A stretch of DNA of 10,763 nucleotides, taken from contig NC_091571.1 in NCBI RefSeq assembly GCF_042767895.1, positions 2,972,874-2,983,636 of the forward strand, written 5' to 3'. The position numbers and the translations under genes are program-made. Positions within the stretch are counted from its first letter, which is position 1. Every line of letters starts with the position of its first letter. Of this stretch, positions 1-7,779 are shown piece by piece. The notes under the pieces were generated by a model. The model was given only the letters and a program-made list of their open reading frames with translations. It was not told the origin of the DNA and did no database searches. This DNA comes from Penaeus vannamei (taxonomy: Eukaryota; Arthropoda; Malacostraca; Decapoda; Penaeidae).

Positions 1-515
1 GGGTGGGGAAGAGAAAAAAAAAAGTGAGCTGGGGAGAGGGGGAAGGGAGGAGGAGGAGGGAAGAAGGTAGGGAGGGGAGAAGAGAAAGGGTAGAAAGATG
101 AGGGGAGGAGGAGGGTGAGCGTGCTGCAAGATTTTGGCAGAGGGGAAAAGTTACAGGGAGGTGAAAGATGATAAAGGGGGAATTGGGAGGAGGCAGGGAA
201 AGGAAGAGGAGGAGGGGGATGTGGGAAGGAAGAGATGAAGGGGAAGCGAAAGATGAGAGGAAGGGAAGGTAGGGGACAAGGGGAGGTAGAGAGGTAAGGA
301 AGTGAAGGAGATAGGAGACAGGTTGAATGAAAGATGAGAGGAGGAGGAAAGTAGGAGGAAGGGAAGGAAGAGGGGGAGAGGCGAAAGGAAGGGAATGAAA
401 GAGAAAGGAAACAGGTTGATGAAAGATGAGAGGAGGAGGAAGACAGGAGGAAGGGAAGGAAGAGAGGGAGAGAAGAAAGGAAGAGAATAGAATAGTGAGG
501 AAGATAAAATATGAA
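1..515. repeat. Purine-rich minisatellite, anchor spacing about 70-92 bp
   Basis: The plus strand is almost entirely A and G. The anchor GAAAGATGAGAGGAGG, or a close variant, starts at about 93, 163, 248, 329 and 421, giving spacings of 70, 85, 81 and 92 bp. The last two copies are the best matched: both begin near GGTTGA (321 and 414) and share a long GGAGGAGGAA...GGAAGGGAAGGAAGAG body. This is a degenerate variable-length tandem repeat, not a gene. The long minus-strand open frame through it exists because a C/T-only strand cannot contain stop codons. Confidence 0.7.
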
Positions 516-779
516 ACGGGTGGGGGGGGGGGGTTGAGCATAGGGGGGTACAGGGTAAGGGAATACGAGAGAAAGGGGAATAGGAGGTGAAGGATAGAAG
601 GGAAAATGATGAGAAAGAAGAGAAGGGAAGGGGTAATAAAACGTCGGAATAAGGCAGAATAAGAGATAAATGAAGGAAACGCAAAGGGAGAGACAGAGAA
701 ATGCGAGAGGTTGAGAGAAGAAAGAAGAGTAAGTAAGGGAGGTAAAGAGAGGGAAGAGAAACATAAGAAAAGGGGGAAG
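516..779. other. Purine-rich transition segment without clear periodicity
   Basis: This stretch is A/G-rich but more interrupted by T and C than its neighbours. It holds a run of 12 G at 522-533 and a small AT-rich patch with CpG (AAAACGTCGG) near 640-650. I see no anchored tandem period and no gene. It separates two minisatellite families. Confidence 0.5.
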
Positions 780-1690
780 AGAGGAGGGGAAAAGAGACAG
801 GGAAAAAGAAAAAAAGGAGAAAGGGGAAGAGAGGAGGAACAAAGAAACAGGGGAAAAAGGAAAAAAAAAAAAAAAAAAGGTGAAAGGGGAAGAAAGGAGA
901 GGGAAAGAGAAAGGGAGGAAAGGAGAAAGGGGGAGAGGGGAAGGGGGGGAAAGAAACAGGAGGAAAAAAGGGGGAAAATAGGAGAGAAAGAGGAAGAGAG
1001 GAGGAAGAAAAAGAGACAGGGGGGAAAAAGGAAAAAAAAGAGAAAGGGGAAGAGGGAAGGGGGAAAGAGACATGGAAAAAGGGGGAAAAAGGAGAAAAAA
1101 GAGGAAGAGAGGGAGGGGGAAAGAAACAGAGGGAAAAGTGCTGTAGGAAAAAGGTAGGAGAAAGCAAGCTAAGAGGGAAGGGGGAAAGAAACAGGGGAAA
1201 ACGGGAAAACAAGAGAAGAAACAAGAAACAGGGGAAAAAAAGGAAAAAATGGAGAAAGAGCAAGAGAGGAGGAAGAAAGAAACGGGGGGAAAGAGGAAAC
1301 CAAGAGAAAGGGGAAGAGGAGAGAGAGAAAGAGACATGGGAAAAAAAGGAAAAAAGGAAAAAGAGGAAAAGGGGAAGGGGAAAGAGACAGGAAGAAAAGG
1401 GAAAAAAGGAGAAAGAGGAAGAGGGGAAGGGGAAAGAGGACATAGGAGGAAAAAGGGGGAAAAAGGAGAAAGGAGGAAGAGGGGAAGGGGAAAGAGACAG
1501 GAGGAAAAGGAAAAAAGAAGAATGAGGAAGAGGAGAAGGGGAAAGAAACAGGAGGAAAAGTGGAAAACAGTAGAAAGGGGAAGAGAGGAGAGGAAAAAGA
1601 ACAGGGGAGAAAAGGGGAAAGAGATAAAGAAGAAAAAAAGGGGGAAAGAGGGAAGTGGGAAGAAAAACAGAGAAACAGAGGAAAAGGGAA
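780..1690. repeat. Purine-rich minisatellite, period about 54 bp
   Basis: A recurring GARACAGG or GAGACATGG anchor sits in an otherwise A/G-only background. Its motif ends at about 800, 850, 959, 1019, 1073, 1129, 1194, 1231, 1284, 1337, 1390, 1443, 1500, 1551 and 1604. Most intervals are 50-65 bp, and five in a row are 51-57 bp. Each unit reads roughly anchor, A-rich block, GGAGAAAGAGGAAGAG, GGGGAAA. Open frames on both strands here have extreme Lys/Arg/Glu or Phe/Ser/Pro composition and are artefacts. Confidence 0.7.
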
Positions 1691-1719
1691 AGAAATTGAG
1701 AAGAAAAAAAAAGGAGAAA

Positions 1720-2130
1720 AAGAGGGGAAAGGGAAAGAAACAAAGAACAAAAAAGTGGGAAGGAAGGGGGAAAAAGACAAGGGAAAGAAGGGGAAGAAGG
1801 AAGGGGAAAAAAAGACAGAGAAGGAAAAAAGGGGAAGGAAGGGGGGGGGGGGGGAAAGACAAGGGAAAAAAGTGGGAAGAAGGAAGGGGAAAAAGACACA
1901 GAATTTAAAAAAAAGTAGAAGAAAGAGGGGGAAAAAGACAGCGAATGAAAAAAGGGGAAGAAGGAATGGGAAAAAAGACAGAGAATTTTAAAAAGTGGAA
2001 GAAGGAAGGGGAAAAAAGACAAAGAATTTAAAAAAGGGGAAGAAGGAAGGGGAAAAAAGACAGAGAATTTAAAAAGGGGAAGAAAGAAGAGGAAAAAAAG
2101 ACAGAGAAGGAAAAAAAAGGGGAAGGAAGA
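1720..2130. repeat. 41-bp minisatellite, about 10 copies
   Basis: The anchor AAAGACAGAGAA, or a variant, places GAC (or GAAAC) at 1737, 1776, 1814, 1858, 1895, 1937, 1977, 2018, 2059 and 2100. Intervals are 39, 38, 44, 37, 42, 40, 41, 41, 41 bp. The last copies are nearly identical and each carries an AT-rich GAATTTAAAA piece followed by GGGGAAGAAGGAAGGGG. Homogeneity rises toward the right end, which suggests recent expansion there. A run of 14 G at 1841-1854 interrupts the array. The period is not a multiple of three, so it does not encode a repeat protein. Confidence 0.85.
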
Positions 2131-2216
2131 TGTTCTGGGCAATCAGTGTGAAGTCTGAAAAGTTGCAGAGTGAGTAAGTTAGCGAGAAGGGTGACCATCT
2201 AGAGTGACGTCACCTG
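2131..2216. other. Unique junction between purine and pyrimidine tracts
   Basis: This is a short mixed-composition segment where the plus strand switches from purine-rich to pyrimidine-rich. It contains several GTGA and GAGTGAG words and, at its right edge, the TGACGTCA palindrome described separately. I see no credible open frame. Confidence 0.6.
2205..2216. promoter_or_regulatory. Perfect CRE palindrome with adjoining E-box-like CACCTG
   Basis: TGACGTCA lies at 2205-2212. It is the full consensus of the cAMP response element bound by CREB/ATF bZIP dimers. CACCTG at 2211-2216 overlaps its end and matches a CANNTG E-box of the Snail/E-protein type. Both sit in the small unique junction, directly before the (CCT) tract. 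The motif match is visible; regulatory function is inference, as no TATA box or transcript is evident nearby. Confidence 0.35.
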
Positions 2217-2926
2217 CTGTTCCTCCTCCTCGGTTCTCTTTCCTTCTACCTCCTACTCTTCCTCCTTTTACTCACTTCTCCTCCTCCTCCTCTTTCTTCT
2301 CCCCTCCTCCTCCTCCTCCTCTTTCTTCTTCCATTCTCCCTTCCTCCTCCTCCTCCTTCTCCTTTCCTTTTCCTCCTCCTCCTTCTCCTCCGTTCCTTTT
2401 CCTCCTCCTCCTCTTTCTCCTCATTTTCTTTTCCTTTTCCTCCTCCTTCTTCTTCCTTTTTTTCCCCTCCTCCTTCCTCCTTCTTCCCCTTTCCTCCTCT
2501 TTTTCCCCCTCCCCTCCCCCTTCTCCCCTCGTCCTCCTCAGCTTTCTCCTTTTCCTCCTCTCCTTCTCATCCTTTTCCTCGACTCTCCTTCTCATCACCA
2601 TCCTTCTACTCCACCTGTTCTTCCCACTACCCTTTCCCTTCCCTCCTCCTCCTCCTCCTCATCTTTCTATTACTCCTCCTCCTCCTCCTCTTCGTCCTCC
2701 TCTCTCATCACCATCCTCATCTACTCCTTCTCCCTCCTATTCATCGCCATCCTCCTTCCTCCCTTCCTACCCTTTCCCTCCTCTTCCCTCTCCTTCCTCC
2801 CTCCCCTCCTCCCTCATCTTTCTATTACTCCTCCCTCTCCCTCCTTTTTCCCTGTTCTCCTCCTCCCTCCTCCTCCTCCTCCTCCTCCTCCCTCCTCCTC
2901 CTCCTCCCTCCCTCCTTTCCTCAAAG
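2217..2926. repeat. Pyrimidine-rich (CCT/CTT) tract
   Basis: The plus strand is almost all C and T, dominated by CCT and CTT triplets with occasional A or G. Pure pyrimidine runs include 2275-2332, 2334-2391 and 2424-2530. The tract is opposite in strand sense to the purine tracts on either side. The 275-codon plus-strand frame starting at 2204 is an artefact of lacking purines, with Ser/Pro/Leu/Phe low-complexity output and no domain. Such tracts can form intramolecular triplexes. Confidence 0.8.
2591..2836. repeat. Degenerate direct duplication inside the pyrimidine tract
   Basis: Three landmarks occur twice in the same order. CTCATCACCATCCT starts at 2591 and 2704. TACCCTTTCCCT starts at 2628 and 2768. 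ATCTTTCTATTACTCCTCC starts at about 2661 and 2816. Spacing grows from 113 to 140 to 155 bp, so one copy gained CCT-rich sequence after duplication. Confidence 0.65.
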
Positions 2927-3029
2927 CATGAGAGCCAGGGTGACAGGGTGAGGAAAGGAGTTGCAAAGGGAGACCTTAGGTTGGACGCCGAGTGGGAGGC
3001 TTTTGGCAAAGGGGGGAAGAAAGGGTGGT
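2927..3029. other. Short unique segment at the pyrimidine-to-purine switch
   Basis: Mixed composition with all four bases, including AGAGCCAGGGTGACAGGG and GGTTGGACGCCGAG. It marks the return from pyrimidine-rich to purine-rich plus strand. The open plus frame that began in the pyrimidine tract ends here at 3031. I see no domain or splice-site pattern worth calling. Confidence 0.5.
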
Positions 3030-3598
3030 GAAGAGAGATGAGGAGGAAGGGGAAGGAAGAAGGGTGAAGGTGTAAAGGAAGGAAGGGGAGGAAGAAGAAG
3101 GGAGGAGGGTAAAAAGGAAGGAGAGAAGAAGAAGTATGGAGGGTGTAAAGGGAGGAAGGAGAGAGGAAGAAACGGTGGAGGGTGTAAAAGGAGGAAGAAT
3201 GGATAAAAAAAGAAAAGAAAAGAATCATGAAATAGGAGACAGGATGGAAGAGGAGGAGAAAAGGGGGAAGGAGGAGGAGGAAAAAAGTGGGGGGGGGTGA
3301 AATAAAGAAGGTAGGAACGGAAAAGGGGTAGGATGATAATGGTGATGACAAGAATAGGGATAGAGGAGGAGTAGATGAGGATGAGGGATGAGAGGAAAAG
3401 GAGGACGGAAAGGGTGGGAAAAGAGGAGGAAAGGTGAGGTAGAGGGGGAGTATTGTGAAAATGTGGAGGAGGAGGAGGGGAAGGGAAAAGGGGGAAAAAA
3501 GTGGGAAAACAGGTGGATGTAGAAAATGATGATGAAGGAAAAGGTGACGAGGAAAAAAGGAAGAAGGGGGAAGGAGGAGGAAATGGAAAGGAGAAATT
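3030..3598. repeat. Purine-rich (AGG/AAG) tract
   Basis: The plus strand is again A/G-rich, with GGAGGA and GAAGAA runs. Interspersed GATGA words become common after 3330. The tract is less pure than the one at 1-2130. Open frames here on the minus strand (2767-3351) are compositional. No gene is visible. Confidence 0.7.
3069..3200. repeat. Short tandem repeat of about 37 bp, 4 copies
   Basis: GGTGTAAAGG, or the variant GGTAAAAAGG, recurs at 3069, 3108, 3142 and 3181, with spacings of 39, 34 and 39 bp. Each copy is followed by GGAGGAAG-type sequence. It lies within the larger purine tract and is a degenerate minisatellite. Confidence 0.6.
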
Positions 3599-3880
3599 AT
3601 TATTTATTTACTATTTATATAGAGCGCAGATGATAAGGGGGAAAGTGAGCAAAAGGATGGAATATAGCGGTAGGAGGAAAAGGGGGATAAACGATGGGGT
3701 TAGATGTCACTACTACTACTACCCACACTTACTAAACACATACATATGAGCAAACAAACAGATGATATTGTTATTGCTATGATGATATGAATCAGATGAT
3801 AGCCTATTTATTTATTTATTTTATATTTATTAAAATGATAACAGATGATGATGATAATGCTAATGACAAATGACAAATGG
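3599..3880. other. AT-rich gap with small simple repeats
   Basis: AT-rich segment between two purine tracts. It holds TATTTATTTACTATTTATA near 3602-3620, an (ACT)5 run near 3706-3722, a (TTTA)n run near 3805-3830 and (GATGAT) near 3845-3858. An 82-codon plus frame (3501-3749) crosses into it and has no recognisable features. Nothing gene-like is supported. Confidence 0.55.
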
Positions 3881-4093
3881 CGCATAGGAGGGGGAGAGAG
3901 AGGGGAAAAGGTGGAGAAGGAGGAGAGGAGAAGTTGAGGACGAGGAGGGAGCAAAGAGCAGGGGGGATGGAGGAGTAGGGGGAGGGGAGGGAGGGGTAGG
4001 GAAAAAGGAGGAAAGGAGGAAAAGGAGGAGCAGGGGAGGAGAAGGAGAAGGAGGAGGAGAGGGAGGAGAAGGAGGAGGAGGAGCAGGAGCAAG
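3881..4093. repeat. Purine-rich (AGG) tract
   Basis: A further plus-strand purine tract dominated by GGAGGA and GGGGAGG, ending in GGAGGAGGAGGAGCAGGAGC. It restores the same strand sense as 1-2130. The Leu-rich minus-strand frame over it is a translation of (CCT/CTC) and not a protein. Confidence 0.75.
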
Positions 4094-4242
4094 AATGATG
4101 CGTGAGTTTGAAGATTACAAAACTTTACAAGTCGTAAAATGAGTCCTCCTTTGAGGGTTTTTGTCAATTTTTTTTTCTCTCTTTTCTGTCTCGCTCTTCC
4201 TTCCTCTTCGCTATTTTTTTTTTTCCTTTACATTCTGCCCAC
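4094..4242. other. Unique AT-rich segment with T-rich runs
   Basis: Non-repetitive sequence apart from two T-runs near 4168 and 4214. Read on the minus strand it would be the start of the intron following the candidate exon at 4243-4313. No further exon, promoter or RNA gene is recognised. Confidence 0.4.
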
Positions 4243-4313
4243 CTTTTATACTAATGACTTCTGTTTCTGGAACTGACAATCCATAATTTCCTTCAGGATT
4301 TTCGTCGTAGATG
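4243..4313 (-). other. Candidate internal coding exon (71 nt)
   Basis: On the minus strand a long C/T-rich stretch ends in TCCTTCAG at 4314, a strong 3' splice acceptor pattern. The next 71 nt stay open and encode a balanced, polar peptide beginning IYDENPEGNYGLSVPETEV. The segment ends AAAAG before GTGGGC (4242 downward), a moderate 5' splice donor with G at position +5. One leading and one trailing base imply phase-2 and phase-1 flanking introns. A branch-point-like TTTATCAC lies about 30 nt upstream. No AG dinucleotide occurs on the minus strand for about 460 nt before the acceptor. I do not recognise the protein. A chance open segment in unique DNA is the main alternative. Confidence 0.3.
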
Positions 4314-4359
4314 CTGAAGGAGAGTGGGGAAGAAAGTGCGGTGATAAACAAGGTGGGAA

Positions 4360-4434
4360 AATATGTATACATACATATACATACATACATGCATAGGTAC
4401 ACATATACATACATACATAAATGCATACATACAT

Positions 4435-4507
<73 letters not shown>

Positions 4508-4535
4508 ATATATATATATATATTATATATATAAA

Positions 4536-4605
<70 letters not shown>

Positions 4606-4611
4606 CAGAGT

Positions 4612-4703
<92 letters not shown>

Positions 4704-4742
4704 CATACACACACACGCACACACACACACATTCACACACCC
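4360..4742. repeat. Compound microsatellite (ATAC)n(AC)n(AT)n A21 (AT)n(AG)n(AC)n
   Basis: Successive blocks on the plus strand are: degenerate (ATAC)n at about 4365-4444; (AC)26 at 4445-4497; imperfect (AT)n at 4497-4532; 21 A at 4533-4553; (AT)n at 4553-4599; (AG)n with GTGAG and AAAG interruptions at about 4608-4703; and (AC)n at about 4706-4742. All overlapping open frames translate dinucleotides (Cys-Val, Ser-Leu, Tyr-Ile, His-Thr) and are artefacts. The long (AT) runs are self-complementary and may extrude cruciforms. The block is a plausible polymorphic marker. Confidence 0.95.
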
Positions 4743-5246
4743 ATACACATACACAGATATATATGCATATCATATGACTCTCATTACCTTTCTTCATTTC
4801 TTTCTCTAGACGCCAGTTTACTAGACACATAACCACAAAAAAAAAAAAAAAAATCATACCCCTCTACATATAATAATTTTCCATTCTTTGTTTTGGTTCC
4901 AAGCTTTGTCATTTTCAACACAAAGACTCTAAAGAAAACACAAGAAATTATAGACTCGATTTTTGTACAAGGAAGAACCAGCTGATAATAACATGCCATT
5001 TTATAACATTTCATAGATCTTAAGATGAACACTATAAACCAGGGTACATGACTTATCATAGACGATAAACTGGTGTGTTCATAGTATGTGCTTTTACATG
5101 ACGCACATGATTAGCTTGGAAGCAGTCATGACATTATTTAATGATGCATAGTAATCATGTAGTGCTGCATATTAGGTGGATGATATTAGACATTTCACTA
5201 TGTATGATTTATGCGATCGAGCTCATGTCGAAAAGGAAATTGCAAG
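4743..5246. other. AT-rich unique DNA, no supported gene
   Basis: About 500 bp of non-repetitive AT-rich DNA with one run of 17 A at 4837-4853. A 91-codon minus-strand frame covers 4784-5059. Within it, TTTTCTTTAG before 4928 looks like a splice acceptor, but no good donor follows. The frame runs into the T-tract (minus sense) and its composition is that of AT-rich noncoding DNA. I see no RNA gene or transposon ends. Confidence 0.45.
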
Positions 5247-5399
<153 letters not shown>

Positions 5400-5580
5400 T
5401 CTTTCTCGCTCGCTGGCGTTTCTCTTTCTCTCTCTTTCTTTCTGTAAGTCTGTCTCTCTCTCCCGCTCGCTCGCTCGAATTTCTCTTTCTCACTCTTTCT
5501 CTTCTTTCTGTCAGTCTCTCTTTCTCTCTCTAGCTCGCGTTTTCTTTTCTCTCTCTTTCTTTTTGTCAGTCTCTCTTCTC
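5400..5580. repeat. Minisatellite of about 55-66 bp, 3 copies
   Basis: Each unit reads CTCGCTCG or AGCTCGCG, then TTTCTCTTTCTCTCTCTTTC, then TTTCTGTMAGTCTGTCTC or TTTTGTCAGTCTCTC. The TSTGTMAGTC landmark occurs at 5441, 5507 and 5562, giving spacings of 66 and 55 bp. Short (GCTC)n pieces punctuate the copies. It lies between CT microsatellites and probably arose by expansion of an impure CT repeat. Confidence 0.75.
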
Positions 5581-5585
5581 CTTTT

Positions 5586-5629
<44 letters not shown>

Positions 5630-5756
5630 CTCTCTCTCTCTCCCTCTCTTTCTTCTTCTTCTTCTTCTTCTTCTTCTCTCTCTTCTTCTTCTTCTTTCCC
5701 TTCTTCCCTTCTTCTCTTCTTCTTCTTCTTCTTTCCTTTCTTCTGTCTTCTCTCTC

Positions 5757-5804
<48 letters not shown>

Positions 5805-5841
5805 CCTCCCTCCCTCCCTCTCTCTCTCTCTCTCTTCCTTT
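5581..5841. repeat. (CT)n, (CTT)n and (CCCT)n microsatellites
   Basis: (CT)n spans about 5591-5640. (CTT)n and impure CTT/CCTT spans about 5648-5755. (CT)n follows at 5751-5798, then (CCCT)n at about 5799-5820, then (CT)n again. Two runs are purely pyrimidine: 5628-5744 and 5746-5841. Plus-strand frames through this block are Ser/Leu/Phe artefacts, and minus-strand frames are Glu/Arg artefacts. Confidence 0.95.
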
Positions 5842-6055
5842 GTATCCGTGTGCGTTTTTGCGTGTGCCTACCATCTATGTTCGTCTCTTTGTACCTTACT
5901 GCATTCCTTCCCTTCCTTCGCTTTCATTTCGTTTCGTCCGGATTCTCTTCTCACTTCTGTCCTGATATCTGTACATTTTCTTTTCGCCCACCTTCTTTCC
6001 TTTCTTTATGCTCTTGGTTTTTTTTTTTCTTTGGATACCACTCGCCTTCTCTCAC
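5842..6055. other. T/C-biased semi-unique segment
   Basis: Mixed but still pyrimidine-leaning DNA with no strong periodicity, including GTGTGCGTTTTTGCGTGTGCC, CGTTTCGTCCGG and a run of T at about 6019-6029. It separates the CT microsatellites from the next pyrimidine tract. The plus frames crossing it (5563-6444 and 5850-6458) continue from flanking repeats and show no domain or signal. Confidence 0.45.
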
Positions 6056-6430
6056 TCTCTCTCTCCTTCTTTCGTTTCTTGAACTCGCTCACTCCTTCCT
6101 TCCATCCCCCCCCCTACCTCTCTCTCTCTCTCTCTCTCTCTCTACCCTTCTCCTTCCATCTCTCTCTACCCTTCTCCCTCCATTTCCTCCCTCCTTCTCT
6201 CTCTTACTCCCTCTCCCTCCCTCCTTATCCCTCTCTTTCACTCACCCTCCCTCCCTCCCCCATCCCTCACTCCCCTTACTCTCCCCTCTCTCCCTCCCTC
6301 TCTCTCCCCCTCCCTCCCTCCCTGCCCCCCTCCCTCACCCTCCCTATCCCCATCCCTCCCCCTTCCTCTCCCCCTCACCCTCCCTATCCCTCCCTCCCTC
6401 TCCCACCTCGCCCATTTTCCCCCCTCTTCT
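6056..6430. repeat. (CT)/(CCCT)-rich pyrimidine tract
   Basis: C/T-dominated plus strand with (CT)n near 6118-6142, then CCCTCC-rich sequence to about 6430. A run of nine C lies near 6106-6114. Isolated A residues (TACC, TCAC, ATCC) recur. It is a degenerate CCT/CCCT repeat. The overlapping Ser/Pro/Leu open frames are artefacts. Confidence 0.85.
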
Positions 6431-6582
6431 TCACGCCCCTTTGACCGGCCGCCCGTGAAACACAGGGCTCAGCCGGGCGTCGCGAGGACAATGGACGTCT
6501 GAGAGAGAGGAGGAGGTGTGAGGCGGTCAACTCTCTCGGCTTTTGGGTTTTGGATGTGGCTGTCGATGGCCTTCTGACGGGG
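6431..6582. other. CpG-containing unique island
   Basis: Non-repetitive GC-rich stretch with many CpG dinucleotides, for example GACCGGCCGCCCGTG and GGGCGTCGCGAGG near 6442-6486. It sits abruptly between a CCCT tract and microsatellites. A minus-strand frame (6384-6638) runs through it but begins in CA repeats and ends in the purine-rich side, with no recognisable domain. It could be a remnant of regulatory or exonic DNA; I cannot assign a role. Confidence 0.4.
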
Positions 6583-6646
6583 GCATGTGCGTGCGTACGT
6601 GCGCGTGATGACGTACACGCATGTAAACACACACACACACGTGTAT
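6583..6646. other. Alternating purine-pyrimidine stretch, Z-DNA-prone
   Basis: From 6583 to 6607 purines and pyrimidines alternate without a break, rich in GC and GT steps (GTGCGTGCGTACGTGCGCGTG). After short breaks come ACGTACACGCATGT and (AC)n GTGTAT to about 6646. This is the classic composition of left-handed DNA formers. TGACGTA at 6609-6615 also resembles a CRE half site. Confidence 0.5.
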
Positions 6647-7271
<625 letters not shown>

Positions 7272-7319
7272 GATATTATGATATTATGATATTATAATAT
7301 TATAATAATGATATTATGG
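7272..7319. repeat. (GATATTAT)n short tandem repeat
   Basis: GATATTAT starts at 7272, 7280 and 7288, then decays into ATAATATTATAATAATG before one more GATATTATG near 7309. It is an 8-bp microsatellite with AT-rich decay. Confidence 0.85.
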
Positions 7320-7352
7320 ATGGGTTTTGCGATTTTTGGTTATTTGTGAATT

Positions 7353-7380
7353 CGAATTTCACTTTTCTTATAGAAATTCG
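7353..7380. repeat. Inverted repeat, 8-bp arms with 12-nt loop
   Basis: CGAATTTC at 7353-7360 is exactly complementary to GAAATTCG at 7373-7380, leaving a 12-nt A/T-rich loop. The left arm also overlaps a near-palindrome, GTGAATTCGAATTTCAC (7346-7362). TATAG/CTATA flank the right arm (7369-7373 and 7381-7385). The alternative hairpins exclude each other. Function is unknown, and AT-rich DNA yields such structures by chance. Confidence 0.4.
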
Positions 7381-7389
7381 CTATAGGGT

Positions 7390-7600
7390 GATTGTTTTGG
7401 TAATATTATCATAATCACATTCAGCGTTGTTATAGTACAATCATCAGGAACATTAAATTGATAGGATTTTACTGTGATTCTCCTTATCACAGAAATCATT
7501 GATGTTATTATTCTTATCATAAGCATTATCATAATCATCATCAATGTTCTTATCATGATAATTATTATGATTTCACGATGATATTTGATGGTGTGTGTCT
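7390..7600. repeat. Degenerate (ATT/ATC) trinucleotide tract
   Basis: AT-rich DNA with recurring TTATCATAA, ATCATCAT and TTATTATT words, densest at 7495-7580. It resembles a decayed (ATT)/(ATC) microsatellite and is similar in texture to 8271-8430. The 62-codon Ile/Met-rich minus frame (7368-7556) is an artefact. Confidence 0.6.
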
Positions 7601-7779
7601 ATAACGATCATGACGATCCATATAACTAACGATCGATACAATTTATAAAATAAGATTAAAATGACAACCGACAAAATCAACAATAAACGTCATGTCGATA
7701 CTTGAAAAGGGGGGAGTAAAAAAAAGAAAAAAAAGAAAAAAAAATGGAACAAAAAGGCAATTTTTTTTTGTTTCCACAT
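7601..7779. other. AT-rich unique DNA with A-runs
   Basis: Mostly AT-rich single-copy-looking DNA. It contains an A-rich stretch broken by single G residues (about 7718-7744) and a run of T near 7762-7770. A 73-codon minus frame (7643-7864) passes through the A/T runs and has no recognisable motif. Confidence 0.4.

Noticed and set aside
151..2142. 663-codon minus-strand open frame as a gene
   Set aside because: Its product is almost only Phe, Ser, Pro and Leu. The frame tracks a purine minisatellite whose 41-bp and about 54-bp periods do not preserve frame, and stops are compositionally excluded.
2161..2972. AGTTGCARAGKGAG occurring on both sides of the pyrimidine tract (2161 and 2959) as target-site duplication
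   Set aside because: The words have two mismatches, flanking order is not preserved, and 14 bp is long for a target-site duplication; chance similarity in purine-rich DNA is likelier.
4868..4928. Second minus-strand exon after TTTTCTTTAG
   Set aside because: The acceptor is good, but the best donor (TAT before GTAGAG) is weak, the segment is only 61 nt and AT-biased, and the reading continues into a long T-run.
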